This document shows, piece after piece, positions 22,931-34,747 of a stretch of 64,000 bases of DNA (position 1 is its first letter; the number at the start of each line of letters is the position of its first letter). Under the pieces are notes generated by a model. It made no database searches. It saw nothing but the letters and a program-made list of their open reading frames with translations, and had not been told where the DNA came from. The position numbers were made by a program, and so were the translations under genes. This DNA comes from Hordeum vulgare subsp. vulgare (lineage: Eukaryota > Streptophyta > Magnoliopsida > Poales > Poaceae): the NCBI RefSeq assembly GCF_904849725.1, contig NC_058520.1, positions 533,872,083 through 533,936,082 of the forward strand, read 5' to 3'.

Positions 22931-22948
22931 TAGGTGGGTCGGTCTCAA

Positions 22949-23296
22949 GCCATCGATGCTAGCCTATCCATAGGGAAGCCACCGTTCGCAGGTAACCGCA
23001 CTGCGTCCCATTGCTCGATGTTATGTTATGGAATATAACAATTGAATTAATGCTCCAACCAATTCATCTAAAAATCCAAACTATGGGAGAGGGTTGGACA
23101 TCGTACTCCAACAATGACGCCCCGGTTGCAGGAGCTATAAGAAAGACCATATTCAAAATTATTTTCAATTAATGGGTCAAAACAGTGATTTTGTCCTATC
23201 AAGGACTCCTCTCCTCCACTAGTAAGCTAGAGGATCTTCAAAAATAAGCTAGAGGATCTTCAATAATAAGCTAGAGGAGTACTCCAGTGGGTGGCT
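22949..23296. other. Intergenic flank of the MULE with a 22-bp tandem repeat
   Basis: At 23222-23277 a 22-base unit with core TAAGCTAGAGGATCTTCAA occurs 2.6 times. It ends 10 bases before the MULE target duplication. Otherwise no feature is recognised. Confidence 0.6.
23288..23296. repeat. MULE 9-bp target duplication, left copy
   Basis: TGGGTGGCT pairs with TAGGTGGCT at 63116-63124 (8 of 9 identical). Nine bases is the usual duplication length for Mutator-like transposons. Confidence 0.75.
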
Positions 23297-23575
23297 GGTA
23301 ATTTTTTGTGTTTTGACCTTCAGGACAAAGAAAACCCAGATTTGACCTCTGTTTGAAAAAAAAAATCAAATCTAACCTCTTTACGTGACGCCAACGTCCC
23401 TGGCGTCCGGATTGCACGGGAGACGCAGGGACCATGGCGTATGGTAGGGGGCCGCTCGATCTGCACCATCGTTGACCAGCTGACGTGGAAAAGGGGCCAG
23501 ACACCAGGGGCCATGGCGTCTGGTCCCCAGACCCAAACGCCGCGCACCCTAGAGTCTGGATCGAGTAACTTACAC
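23297..23575 (+). repeat. MULE terminal inverted repeat, left
   Basis: Aligned by eye with the reverse complement of 62837-63115, it matches over nearly its whole length. Landmarks in order are TTTTGTGTTTTGACC, AAAGAAAACCCAGATTTGACC, ACGTGACGCCAACGTCCCTG, GGATTGCAC, CCGCTCGATC, GCTGACGTGG, CAGACCCAAACGCC and GCACCCT. It contains paired GACGCCAGGG / CCCTGGCGTC words that are themselves inverted. The transposase gene begins downstream, so this end probably also served as its promoter. Confidence 0.88.
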
Positions 23576-24076
23576 AACCCACGGGAGAGTGAGTGGGACC
23601 CACCCCACTCATTCTCCCTAATCTAGCCCGAGTTTTCTCCTCCTACTCTCATTATCCCCTCTCTCTCCAAACCTCAACCCCCCCCCCCTCAAATCCTCTC
23701 CAAAAGGTGGTTTCCTTCGGTGGATCTTTCCATCACCTTGTTGCTTGTGGTAATCTCCTTTGATTCATCCAATTTGTTTTTGCTTAAATCTTGTTAATTG
23801 CACAGATTTTTGAAATCTTGGAGAAACCCTAGTTCATGCCTTTTCTCCTAATTTTGGTGTCTTTTAGGGTTAGCTTGTTTTATATTTGGTAATATGGATG
23901 AGCTTGTTGTAGCTATAAATATTAGCTTCATGAGTAGAAAGTTTTTAATTTAGGGTTAATTAGTGTTTAAGGTAATGTCATTAGTGTGCCTTAACTAATG
24001 TCATTAGTGTATCTTAAATAATTTCGACAATCCACAATTGTCATTGATGTGTTTAATTCATTCATGGTGTCTTTAG

Positions 24077-25829
24077 ATGGGGAGACTTGTTAATGTTCAT
24101 TATATGGACAAGGAGGCATTCTTGACTAACAATGCCGACACCGATGAGGAAGCAATTGTTTTTTATACAAGTCCTAGCTATGATGAGCTTCTTGCAAAAG
24201 TGAGACATGTCTTAGAGTGGATGGACCCCAATGATGGTATTAAGTTAATAGGAAGGTATGATGTTGGAGTTGGAGCTAAATGTCGCTTGAAAAGTATGCC
24301 TATCACCTCTAGCTTGCATTGGGATGTGTACAAGGAAAAAGTTTCCCAATCAGAAGACAAGTCACTTGAACTGTTTGCCACCAAGGTTGAAGCTCCGCGT
24401 TTGCATTTGACCTGAACCGGCCTGTGTCTTCCCCAATGACCGAGAGGAGAAGTGTGCCTTTTGTTGAGGATGGGATTGTGGTTGATGCCTCCAATGCTTA
24501 TAGTCAACCACCAACTAGCCAAGAAAATGAGGTTGATTTGTATGGCCCTAATGATTGTAGCCAACTACCAACTAGCCAAGCAAGTGAAGTTGATGTGATT
24601 GCTACTGAGAAAATAATTCAAGAGGATGGTGATGGTGGTGATGATGATGTTGATTTGGATGAAGTAGAGGAAGGGTTTCATGGTATTGATGTTGGTAACT
24701 TGGATGCGTACATAGCGCAAAAGGATATGGATCATGAGTTACCTTTTAGGCGTCTATATGGGTATGACTCAGATGACGAAGGTCCTGAGGAAGAATTGGA
24801 CATGGATGGATTCACGAAGGAGGAAAACCAAATTCACTTCGAGTTGACCGGCTTGGAAAAAAGAACACGCGTGTTTCGAGATCTCAGCCTCGCTCATAAA
24901 GCCATAGTTGGTGGTGGTATGAGAAACACAACGATTGATCCAACACCTTGCCCTGATCCACGCGAACCAAGGGATGAGGATGGGGACGAGAATGCTTATT
25001 TGAAGAAAGGAGTGAAGTTTCTAACTTTGGATGACATGAAGGTTTGGTTATCTGACTATGCCATTCGGAACCACATGCCATTTTATGTTGAGCACTCCGA
25101 CATAAATTTGCGGTTCACCGTGAAGTGTGAGAAAGGAGATGAAGGATGCCCATGGAAGGTTCATGCAAGAAAGTTAGGAGAAACCGGATAATGGGTGTTA
25201 AGAAGTTGTGTTCCCAGTCATTTTTGCAAACCACCAAAGAAACGTGACCGTACGACACACCGTCAGCTCACGTCTGAGTACCTCAGATACAAAATTATGA
25301 GAGACATAGTTGTTGATCCCACTGTCAAAGTGAGGTTTCTCATGAGGATGGCAAAAAACTATATGGTTATGAAGTCAAGTATGGGAAGGCATGGAGGGCC
25401 AAGGTAAATGCTATTAGGATGTTGTATGGTGGTTACGAAGAAGCATACAACCATCTCCCCAGATTGTTGGGAGAAATTGCATATAGGAACCCGGGCATGT
25501 ATCATGTCGTAGATGATAACCACGGAGTGTTCCACCGTACCTTCTGGAGTTATGGACAATGTGTGTAAGCATTTAAGAATTGTCGTCCGATCTTGTCTGT
25601 AGATGGCACCTTCTTGACCGACAGATACAAGGGCACACTAATGGTACTCATGGCCCACTCGTCGAACGACAATGTGTTGCCAGTTGCATTTGCTTTGGTG
25701 CCTTCCGAGCACCAATACAACTGGGAGTTATGCATCATATCGGACCGGCACCAAGGCATACTCAAGACAGTGGACATTGTTATTTCAGGTTGTCCAAAGC
25801 TTCACCACAGATGGTGTATGAGGCATTTC
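24077..25829 (+). pseudogene. MULE transposase (mudrA-type), 5' part
   Basis: The first part of the element's DDE transposase, which would bind the ends and cut and join the transposon in the nucleus. The ATG at 24077 follows an AG acceptor-like TCTTTAG, suggesting a leader intron. The N-terminal region (residues 1-110) and an acidic stretch lead into the MuDR DNA-binding domain (FLTLDDMKVWLSDYAIRN, then KCEKGDEGCPWKVHA). The catalytic core begins SVDGTFLTDRYKGTL with the first Asp, and SDRHQG carries the second. Breaks are a 1-base loss near 24408, TAA at 25189, a frameshift in the A-run near 25352, and TAA at 25566. Angela-1 is inserted after the codons for CMRHF. The gene resumes at 34748. 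Confidence 0.9.
25825..25829. repeat. Angela-1 target duplication, left
   Basis: ATTTC, repeated exactly at 34743-34747, on the outer side of TGTTGG and CCAACA. Confidence 0.95.
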
Positions 25830-27637
25830 TGTTGGAATTATGCCCTAGAGGCAATAATAAATATAGTTATTATTATAATTCCTGTATCAAGATAATCGTT
25901 TATTATCCATGCTATAATTGTATTGAATGAAGACTCATTTACATGTGTGGATACATAGACAAAACACTGTCCCTAGCAAGCCTCTAGTTGGCTAGCCAGT
26001 TGATCAAAGATAGTCAGTGTCTTCTGATTATGAACAAGGTGTTGTTGCTTGATAACTGGATCACGTCATTAGGAGAATCACGTGATGGACTACACCCAAA
26101 CTAATAGACGTAGCATGTTGATCGTGTCATTTTGTTGCTACTGTTTTCTGCGTGTCAAGTATTTGTTCCTATGACCATGAGATCATATAACTCACTAACA
26201 CCGGAGGAATACTTTGTGTGTATCAAATGTCGCAACGTAACTGGGTGACTATAAAGATGCTCTACAGGTATCTCCGAAGGTGTTCGTTGAGTTAGTATGG
26301 ATCAAGACTGGGATTTGTCACTCCGTGTGACGGAGAGGTATCTCGGGGCCCACTCGGTAATACAACATCACACACAAGCCTTGCAAGCAATGTAACTTAG
26401 TGTAAGTTGCGGGATCTTGTATTACGGAACGAGTAAAGAGACTTGCGGGTAAACGAGATTGAAATAGGTATGCGGATACTGACGATCGAATCTCGGGCAA
26501 GTAACATACCGAAGGACAAAGGGAATGACATACGGGATTATATGAATCCTTGGCACTGAGGTTCAAACGATAAGATCTTCATAGAATATGTAGGATCCAA
26601 TATGGGCATCCAGGTCCCGCTATTGGATATTTACCGAGGAGTCTCTCGGGTCATGTCTACATAGTTCTCGAACCCGCAGGGTCTGCACACTTAAGGTTCG
26701 ACGTTGTTTTATGCGTATTTGAGTTGTATGGTTGGTTACCGAATGTTGTTCGGAGTCCCGGATGAGATCACGGACGTCACGAGGGTTTTTAGAATGGTTC
26801 GGAAACGAAGATTGATATATAGGATGACCTCATTTGATTACCGGAAGGTTTTCGGAGTTACCGGGAATGACGAATGGGTTCCGGGAGTTCACCGGGGGGG
26901 CAACCCACCCAGGGGAAGCCCATAGGCCTTGAGGGTGGCGCACCAGCCCTTAGTGGGCTGGTGGGACAGCCCAAAAGGGCCATATGTGCATTGGAAGAAA
27001 AATCAAAGAGAAAAGAAAAAAAAAGAGAAGGTGGGAAAGGAAAGAGGGACTCCACCCACCAAACCAAGTAGGACTCGGTTTGGGGGGGAGTCCTTCCCCC
27101 CTTTGGCTCGGCCGACCCCCTTGGGGCTCCTTGAGCCCCAAGGCAAGGTCCCCTCTCTCCCACCTATATATACGGAGGTTTTAGGGCTGATTTGAGACGA
27201 CTTTTCCACGGCTGCCCGACCACATACCTCCACGGTTTTTCCTCTAGATCGCGTTTCTGCGGAGCTCGGGCGGAGCCCTGCTGAGACGAGATCATCACCA
27301 ACCTCCGGAGCACCGTCACGCTACCGGAGAACTCTTCTACCTCTCAGTCTCTCTTGCTGGATCAAGAAGGCCGAGATCATCGTCGAGCTGTACGTGTGCT
27401 GAACGCGGAGGTGCCGGCCGTTCGGTACTAGATCGTGGGACTGATCGCGGGATTGTTCGCGGGGCGGATCGAGGGACGGGAGGACGTTCCACTACATCAA
27501 CTGCGTTCACTAACGCTTCTGCTGTACGGTCTACAAGGGTATGTAGACCACTCATCCCCTCTCGTAGATGGACATCACCATGATAGGTCTTCGTGCGCGT
27601 AGGAAAATTTTTGTTTCCCATGCGACGTTCCCCAACA
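25830..27637 (+). repeat. Angela-1 5' LTR
   Basis: It starts TGTTGGAATTATGCC and ends CGTTCCCCAACA. A TATA box (CTATATATA, 27164-27172) marks the likely transcription start. The 11-base repeat at 33965-33975 of the 3' LTR is absent here. Confidence 0.95.
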
Positions 27638-27638
27638 G

Positions 27639-27651
27639 TGGCATCATGAGC
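27639..27651 (+). other. Angela-1 primer binding site
   Basis: TGGCATCATGAGC lies one base after the LTR. It resembles the TGGTATCAGAGC complement of initiator methionine tRNA used by copia elements, with changes. Confidence 0.7.
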
Positions 27652-28892
27652 TAGGTTCATGCGTAGATGTCTTCTCGAGTAGAACACAAAAGTTTTTGTG
27701 GGCGGTGATGTGCGTTTTGCTGCCCTCCTTAGTCTTTTCTTGATTCCGCGGTATTGTTGGATTGAAGCGGCTTGGACCGACATTGCTCGTACGCTTACGA
27801 GAGACTGGTTTCATCGCTACGAGTAACCCCGTTGCTCAAAGATGACTGGCAAGTGTCGGTTTCTCCAACTTTAGTTGAATCGGATTTGACCGAGGAGGTC
27901 CTTGGATGAGGTTAAATAGCAACTCATATATCTCCGTTGTGGTGTTTGCGTAAGTAAGATGTGATCCTACTAGATACCCATGGTCACCACGTAAAACATG
28001 CAACAACAAAACTAGAGGACGTCTAACTTGTTTTTGCAGGGTATGCATGTGATGTGATATGGCCAACGATGTGATGTGATATATTGGATGTATGAGATGA
28101 TCATGTTGTAATAGATAATATCGACTTGCACGTCGATGGTACGGCAACCGGCAGGAGCCATAGGGTTGTCTTTATACTAATGTTTGTGCTTGCAGATGCG
28201 TTTACTATTTTGCTAGGATGTAGCTTTAGTAGTAATAGCATGAGTAGCACGACAACCCCGATGGCGACACGTTGATGGAGATCATGGTGTGGCGCCGGTG
28301 ACAAGAAGATCGTGCCGGTGCTTTGGTGATGGAGATCAAGAAGCACGTGATGATGTCCATATCATGTCACTTATGAATTGCATGTGATGTTAATCCTTTT
28401 ATGCACCTTATTTTGCTTAGAACGACGGTAGCATTATGAGGTGATCTCTCACTAAAATTTCAAGATGAAATTGTGTTCTCCCCGACTGTGCACCGTTGCT
28501 ACAGTTCGTCGTTTCGAGACACCACGTGATGATCGGGTGTGATAGACTCAACGTTCACATACAACGGGTGCAAAACAGTTGCGCACGTGGAACACTCGGG
28601 TTAAGCTTGACGAGCCTAGCATGTGCAGACATGGCCTCGGAACACATGAGACCAAAAGGTCGATCATGAATCACATAGATGATATGATTAGCATAGGGAT
28701 GCTTACCACTGAAACTATCCTCAACTCGCGTGATTATCGGACTTGAGCTAGTGTAAGTGGATCATGAACCACTCAAATGACTAGAGAGATGTACTTTTTG
28801 AGTGGGAGTTTAGCGAATAATTTGATTAAGTTAAACTCTAGTTATCTTGAACATAGTCTAAGTCCACTTTGAATATATTTGTGTTGTAGATC
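27652..28892. other. Angela-1 untranslated leader
   Basis: A leader of about 1.2 kb between primer site and gag start, as in BARE1-type elements. It is expected to hold packaging and translation signals, none of which I can identify. It has no coding frame of note. Confidence 0.7.
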
Positions 28893-31800
28893 ATGGCTCA
28901 CGCGACAGTCACCCTGAATTTTAATACGTCCCTAGAGAAAGCTAAGTTGAAAGATGATGGAAGCAACTTTGTAGACTGGGCTCATAATCTTAAGCTAATC
29001 TTACAAGCTGGGAAGAAGGATTATGTCCTTAATGCTGCGCTAGGAGATGAACCACCCGCTACGGCTGATCAGGATGTTAAGAACGCTTGGTTAGCACGTA
29101 AGGAGGACTACTCAGTAGTTCAATGTGCAGTCTTGTATGGCTTAGAACCGGGACTTCAACGTCGCTTTGAGCGTCATGGAGCATTCGAGATGTTCCAGGA
29201 GTTGAAGTTTATATTTCAGAAGAACGCCCGGATCGAGAGGTATGAGACCTCCGATAAATTCTATGCTTGCAAGATGGAGGAGAACTCGTCTGTCAATGAA
29301 CATGTGCTCAAAATGTCTGGGTACTCAAACCGTCTAGCTGAGCTGGGGATTGAACTCCCGCAAGAGGCTATCACTGACAGAATCCTTCAATCACTGCCGC
29401 CAAGCTATAAAGGCTTTGTGTTGAACTACAACACGCAAGGGATGAACAAGTCACCCGGCGAGTTGTTTGCGATGCTGAAAGTCGCAGAGTCTGAACTCCG
29501 TAAAGAGCATCAAGTGTTGATGGTGAATAAGACCACTAGTTTCAAGAGAAACATCAAAGGCAAGAAGGGTAATTCAAAGAAGAGCGGCAAGCCTGTTGCC
29601 AATCCGACGAAGAAACCCAAAGCTGGACCTAAGCCTGAAACAGAGTGTTACTATTGCAAGGGTATGGGTCACTGGAAGCGCAATTGCCCCAAGTATCTGG
29701 CAGATAAGAAGGCGGCCAAAGAAAAATCACGTATATTTGATATACATGTTATTGATGTGTACTTAACCGGCTCTCGTAGTAGTGCCTGGGTATTCGATAC
29801 CGGTTCTGTTGCTCATATTTGCAACTCGAAACAGGAACTGCAGGATAGACGAAGGTTGGCGAAAGATGAAGTGACGATGCGCGTAGGAAATGGTTCCAAG
29901 GTTGATGCAATCGCCATCGGCACAGTTCCACTTCAGTTACCATCAGGATTAGTTATGAACTTGAATCATTGTTATTTAGTGCCTGCGTTGAGCATGAACA
30001 TTATATCTGGATCTTGTTTATTGCGAGACAGTTACTCTTTTAAGTCAGAGAATAATGGTTGTTCTATTTCCATGAGTAACATCTTTTATGGTCATGCACC
30101 CAATGTGAGAGGATTGTTCATATTGAATCTTGATAGCGATACACACATACATAACATTGAGACCAAAAGAGTTAGAGTTAACAATGATAGCGCCATATTT
30201 TTGTGGCACTGCCGCTTGGGTCATATTGGTGTAAAGCGCATGAAGAAACTCCATGCCGATGGACTTTTGGAGTCACTTGACTTTGATTTACTTGACACGT
30301 GCGAACCATGCCTCATGGGCAAGATGACTAAAACCCCGTTCTCCGGGACAATGGAGCGTGCAAGTGACTTGCTGGAAATCATACATACCAATGTGTGTGG
30401 TCCGATGAGCGTAGAGGCACGCGGCGGATATCGTTATTTTCTCACCTTCACTGACGATTTGAGTAGATATGGTTATGTCTACTTAATGAAGCACAAGTCT
30501 GAAACATTTGAAAAGTTCAAGCAATTTCAGAGTGAAGTTGAAAATCATCGTAACAAGAAGATCAAGTTCCTACGGTCTGATCGTGGGGGTGAATATCTGA
30601 GTTTCGAGTTTGGTGCTCACTTAAGACAATGTGGAATTGTTTCACAGTTGACACCGCCTAGAACACCCCAGCGTAATGGTGTGTCCGAACGTCATAATCG
30701 TACTTTATTAGAGATGGTGCGATCTATGATGTCTCTTACCGATTTGCCGTTATCGTTTTGGGGTTATGCATTAGAAACAGCTGCATTCACTTTAAATAGG
30801 GCACCATCAAAATCCGTTGAGACGACACCATACGAACTGTGGTATGGCAAAAGGCCAAAGTTGTCGTTTCTTAAAGTTTGGGGATGTGATGCTTATGTCA
30901 AAAAGCTTCAGCCTGAAAAGCTGGAACCCAAAGCGGAAAAGTGCATCTTCATAGGTTACCCAAAAGAGACAGTTGGGTACACCTTCTATCTCAAATCCGA
31001 GGGCAAAGTGTTTGTTGCTAAAAACGGAGCTTTTCTCAAGAAGGAGTTTCTCTCGAGAGAATTGAGTGGGAGGAAGATAGAACTTGACGAGGTTGTCGAA
31101 CCTCTCATCCCTTTGGATGGTGGCGCAGGGCAAGGAGAAACCTCTGTCGTTGCGACGCCGGTTGAGGAGGAAGTTAATGATGATGATCATGAAACTCTGG
31201 TTCAAGTTTCTATCGAACCACGCAGGTCGACGAGACCACGTGCTGCTCCAGAGTGGTACGGTAATCCCGTCTTATCAATCATGTTGTTGGACAACAATGA
31301 ACCTGCAAATTATGAAGAAGCAATGGTGGGCCCAGATTCCAACAAATGGCTAGAAGCCATGAAGTCCGAGATAGGATCCATGTATGAGAACAAACTGTGG
31401 ACTTTGGAGGTACTCCCTGAGGGCCGCAAGGCTATTCAGAACAAATGGATCTTTAAGAGGAAGACGGACGCTGACGGCAATGTGACCGTTTATAAAGCTC
31501 GACTTGTGGCAAAGGGTTTTTCACAAGTTCAAGGAGTTGACTACACTGAGACATTCTCACCCGTAGCGATGCTTAAGTCCATCAGAATCATGTTAGCAAT
31601 AGCTGCATTTTTCGATCATGAAATCTGGCAGATGGATGTCAAAACGGCGTTCCTTAACAGTTTCCTTAAGGAAGAATTGTATATGATGCAACCCAAAGGT
31701 TTTGTCGATGCTAAGAATACTAACAAGGTGTGCAAGCTCCAGCGATCCATTCATGGACTGGTGCAAGCATCTCGGAGTTGGAACAAACGCTTTGATGAGG

Positions 31801-32873
31801 TGATCAAAGCATTTGGGTTCATACAAGTGGTTGGAGAATCTTGTATTTACAAGAAAGTGAGTGGGAGCTCTGTGGCGTTTCTAATATTATATGTGGATGA
31901 CATATTGCTGATTGGAAACAACGTAGAGTTTTTGGAGAGCATAAAGGATTACTTGAATAAAAGTTTCTCCATGAAGGACCTAGGAGAAGCTGCTTACATT
32001 CTAGGCATTAAGATCTATAGGGATAGATCAAAACGCCTGATGGGACTTTCACAAAGCACATACCTTGATAAAGTTTTGAAGAGGTTCAAAATGGAACAGT
32101 CCAAGAAGGGATTCTTGCCAGTTTTACAAGGTACGAGATTGAGTAAGACTCAATGCCCAGCAATTGATGAAGATAGAGAGCATATGCGTTCCGTCCCCTA
32201 TGCTTCAGCCATAGGTTCTATCATGTATACAATGTTGTGCACTAGACCGGACGTTAGCCTGGCCATAAGTATGGCAGGTAGGTTCCAGAGTAATCTAGGA
32301 GTGGATCACTGGACAGCGGTCAAGAATATCCTGAAGTACCTGAAAAGGACTAAGGAGATGTTTCTCGTGTATGGAGGTGACGAAGAGCTCGCCGTAAAAG
32401 TTTACATCGATGCAAGCTTTGACACAGATCCGGACGAATCTAAGTCGCAAACCGGATACGTATTTATTCTTAATGGGGGTGAGGTAAGCTGGTGCAGTTC
32501 CAAGCAAAGCGTCGTAGCAGATTCTACATGTGAAGCGGAGTACATGGCTGCCTCGGAGGCGGCTAAGGAGGGTGTCTGGATGAAGCAGTTCATGACGGAT
32601 CTTGGAGTGGTGCCAAGCGCACTGAATCCGATAACCTTGTTCTGTGACAACACGGGTGCCATTGCCTTAGCAAAGGAACCACGGTTTCACAAGAAGTCCA
32701 GACACATCAAACGACACTTCAACCTCATCCGCGACTACGTCGAAGGAGAGGACGTAAATATATGCAAAGTGCACACGGATCTGAATGTAGCAGACCCGCT
32801 GACTAAACCTCTTCCACGACCAAAGCATGATCAACACCAGAACTGTATGGGTGTTAGATTTATTACAGTGTAA
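28893..32873 (+). CDS. Angela-1 gag-pol polyprotein (copia type), open but integrase site altered
   Basis: A single frame of 1326 residues. The gag domain covers about residues 40-215 and the CCHC knuckle starts at Cys252 (CYYCKGMGHWKRNC). Protease has DTGS at 302-305. Integrase has the His of LWHCRLGH at residue 439, and its catalytic residues should be D-D-E at 500, 563 and 599 (the last two 36 apart, the DD35E spacing). Reverse transcriptase has YVDD at 1000-1003. RNase H follows, with Asp1173 in IDASF and then CEAEY and CDN. Residue 500 reads Asn (AAT, 30390-30392) in IHTNVCGP, whereas Angela-2 has Asp there. The gag and reverse transcriptase signatures look intact, so virus-like particles and cDNA may be possible, but self-integration is doubtful. 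It is a transposon protein. Confidence 0.95.
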   Translation: MAHATVTLNFNTSLEKAKLKDDGSNFVDWAHNLKLILQAGKKDYVLNAALGDEPPATADQDVKNAWLARKEDYSVVQCAVLYGLEPGLQRRFERHGAFEMFQELKFIFQKNARIERYETSDKFYACKMEENSSVNEHVLKMSGYSNRLAELGIELPQEAITDRILQSLPPSYKGFVLNYNTQGMNKSPGELFAMLKVAESELRKEHQVLMVNKTTSFKRNIKGKKGNSKKSGKPVANPTKKPKAGPKPETECYYCKGMGHWKRNCPKYLADKKAAKEKSRIFDIHVIDVYLTGSRSSAWVFDTGSVAHICNSKQELQDRRRLAKDEVTMRVGNGSKVDAIAIGTVPLQLPSGLVMNLNHCYLVPALSMNIISGSCLLRDSYSFKSENNGCSISMSNIFYGHAPNVRGLFILNLDSDTHIHNIETKRVRVNNDSAIFLWHCRLGHIGVKRMKKLHADGLLESLDFDLLDTCEPCLMGKMTKTPFSGTMERASDLLEIIHTNVCGPMSVEARGGYRYFLTFTDDLSRYGYVYLMKHKSETFEKFKQFQSEVENHRNKKIKFLRSDRGGEYLSFEFGAHLRQCGIVSQLTPPRTPQRNGVSERHNRTLLEMVRSMMSLTDLPLSFWGYALETAAFTLNRAPSKSVETTPYELWYGKRPKLSFLKVWGCDAYVKKLQPEKLEPKAEKCIFIGYPKETVGYTFYLKSEGKVFVAKNGAFLKKEFLSRELSGRKIELDEVVEPLIPLDGGAGQGETSVVATPVEEEVNDDDHETLVQVSIEPRRSTRPRAAPEWYGNPVLSIMLLDNNEPANYEEAMVGPDSNKWLEAMKSEIGSMYENKLWTLEVLPEGRKAIQNKWIFKRKTDADGNVTVYKARLVAKGFSQVQGVDYTETFSPVAMLKSIRIMLAIAAFFDHEIWQMDVKTAFLNSFLKEELYMMQPKGFVDAKNTNKVCKLQRSIHGLVQASRSWNKRFDEVIKAFGFIQVVGESCIYKKVSGSSVAFLILYVDDILLIGNNVEFLESIKDYLNKSFSMKDLGEAAYILGIKIYRDRSKRLMGLSQSTYLDKVLKRFKMEQSKKGFLPVLQGTRLSKTQCPAIDEDREHMRSVPYASAIGSIMYTMLCTRPDVSLAISMAGRFQSNLGVDHWTAVKNILKYLKRTKEMFLVYGGDEELAVKVYIDASFDTDPDESKSQTGYVFILNGGEVSWCSSKQSVVADSTCEAEYMAASEAAKEGVWMKQFMTDLGVVPSALNPITLFCDNTGAIALAKEPRFHKKSRHIKRHFNLIRDYVEGEDVNICKVHTDLNVADPLTKPLPRPKHDQHQNCMGVRFITV

Positions 32874-32910
32874 TTCGCATGATGATGTGAGGGCTAGATT
32901 ATTGACTCTA

Positions 32911-32925
32911 ATGCAAGTGGGAGAC
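32911..32925 (+). other. Angela-1 polypurine tract
   Basis: ATGCAAGTGGGAGAC ends directly at the 3' LTR. The same tract precedes the Angela-2 3' LTR. Confidence 0.75.
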
Positions 32926-34742
32926 TGTTGGAATTATGCCCTAGAGGCAATAATAAATATAGTTATTATTATAATTCCTGTATCAAGATAATCGTTTATT
33001 ATCCATGCTATAATTGTATTGAATGAAGACTCATTTACATGTGTGGATACATAGACAAAACACTGTCCCTAGCAAGCCTCTAGTTGGCTAGCCAGTTGAT
33101 CGAAGATAGTTAGTGTCTTCTGATTATGAACAAGGTGTTGTTGCTTGATAACTGGATCACGTCATTAGGAGAATCACGTGATGGACTAGACCCAAACTAA
33201 TAGACGTAGCATGTTGATCGTGTCATTTTGTTGCTACTGTTTTCTGCGTGTCAAGTATTTGTTCCTATGACCATGAGATCATATAACTCACTAACACCGG
33301 AGGAATACTTTATGTGTATCAAACGTCGCAACGTAACTGGGTGACTATAAAGATGCTCTACAGGTATCTCCGAAGGTGTTCGTTGAGTTAGTATGGATCA
33401 AGACTGGGATTTGTCACTCCGTGTGACGGAGAGGTATCTCGGGGCCCACTAGGTAATACAACATCACACACAAGCATTGCAAGCAATGTAACTTAGTGCA
33501 AGTTGCGGGATCTTGTATTACGGAACGAGTAAAGAGACTTGCCGGTAAACGAGATTGAAATAGGTATGCGATACTGACGATCGAATCTCGGGCAAGTAAC
33601 ATACCGAAGGACAAAGGGAACGACATACGGGATTATATGAATCCTTGGCACTGAGGTTCAAACGATAAGATCTTCGTAGAATATGTAGGATCCAATATGG
33701 GCATCCAGGCCCCGCTATTGGATATTGACCGAGGAGTCTCTCGGGTCATGTCTACATAGTTCTCGAACGCGGAGGGTCTGCACACTTAAGGTTCGATGTT
33801 GTTTTATGCGTATTTGAGTTGTATGGTTGGTTACCGAATGTTGTTCGGAGTCCCGCATGAGATCACGGACGTCACGAGGGTTTCCGGAATGGTCCGGAAA
33901 GAAAGATTGATATATAGGATGACCTCATTTGATTACCGGAAGGTTTTCGGAGTTACCGGGAATGTACCGGGAATGACGAATGGGTTCCGGGAGTTCACCG
34001 GGGGGCAACCCACCCCAGGGAAGCCCATAGGCCTTGAGGGTGGCGTACCAGCCCATAGTGGGCTGGTGTGACAGCCCAAAAGGGCCCTATGCGCATTGGA
34101 AGAAAAATCAAAGAGAAAAGAAAAAAAAAGAGGAGGTGGGAAAGGAAAGAGGGACTCCACCCACCAAACCAAGTAGGACTCGGTTTGGGGGGGAGTCCTT
34201 CCCCCCTTTGGCTCGGCCGAACCCCTTGGGGCTCCTTGAGCCCCAAGGCAAGGTATCCTCTCTGCCACCTATATATACGGAGGTTTTAGGGCTGATTTGA
34301 GAGGACTTTTCCACGGCAGCCCGACCACATACCTCCACGGTTTTTCCTCTAGATCGCGTTTCTACGGAGCTCGGGCGGAGCCCTGCTGAGACGAGATCAT
34401 CACCAACCTACGGAGCGCCATCACGCTGCCGGAGAACTCTTCTACCTCTCCGTCTCTCTTGCTGGATCAAGAAGGCTGAGATCATCGTCGAGCTGTACGT
34501 GTGCTGAACGCGGAGGTGCCGTCCGTTCGGTACTAGATCGTGGGACTGATCGCGGGATTGTTCGCGGGGCGGATCGAGGGACGTGAGGACGTTCCACTAC
34601 ATCAACCGCGTTCACTAACGCTTCTGCTGTACAGTCTACAAGGGTACGTAGATCACTCATCTCCTCTCATAGATGGACATCACCATGATAGGTCTTCGTG
34701 CGCGTAGGAAAATTTTTGTTTCCCATGCGACGTTCCCCAACA
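32926..34742 (+). repeat. Angela-1 3' LTR
   Basis: It begins TGTTGGAATTATGCC and ends CCCCAACA, followed by the ATTTC duplication. It carries an 11-base tandem duplication (TACCGGGAATG twice around 33955-33975) not present in the 5' LTR. Confidence 0.95.
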
Positions 34743-34747
34743 ATTTC

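Larger units (their letters stand above)
25830..34742 (+). mobile_element. Angela-1, BARE1/WIS/Angela-type copia retrotransposon
   Basis: A complete 8.9-kb LTR element: LTRs 25830-27637 and 32926-34742 (1808 and 1817 bases), TGTTGG..CCAACA ends, ATTTC target duplication, tRNA-primer site, purine tract, and one open gag-pol frame of 1326 codons. Hand comparison of the LTRs gave roughly 50 substitutions plus a few indels (about 3%), a moderately young insertion. An LTR start of TGTTGGAA(A/T)TATGCCCTAGAGG is characteristic of this Triticeae family. It sits in the transposase gene of the MULE in the same orientation. Confidence 0.95.

Noticed and set aside
22551..22948. Overlapping open frames on both strands of about 110-120 codons
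   Set aside because: Composition-driven frames in the GC-rich retroelement; no domain.
34673..34742. In-frame start of the transposase 3' part
   Set aside because: This start lies in the Angela-1 LTR; the frame is a chance fusion at the insertion border.
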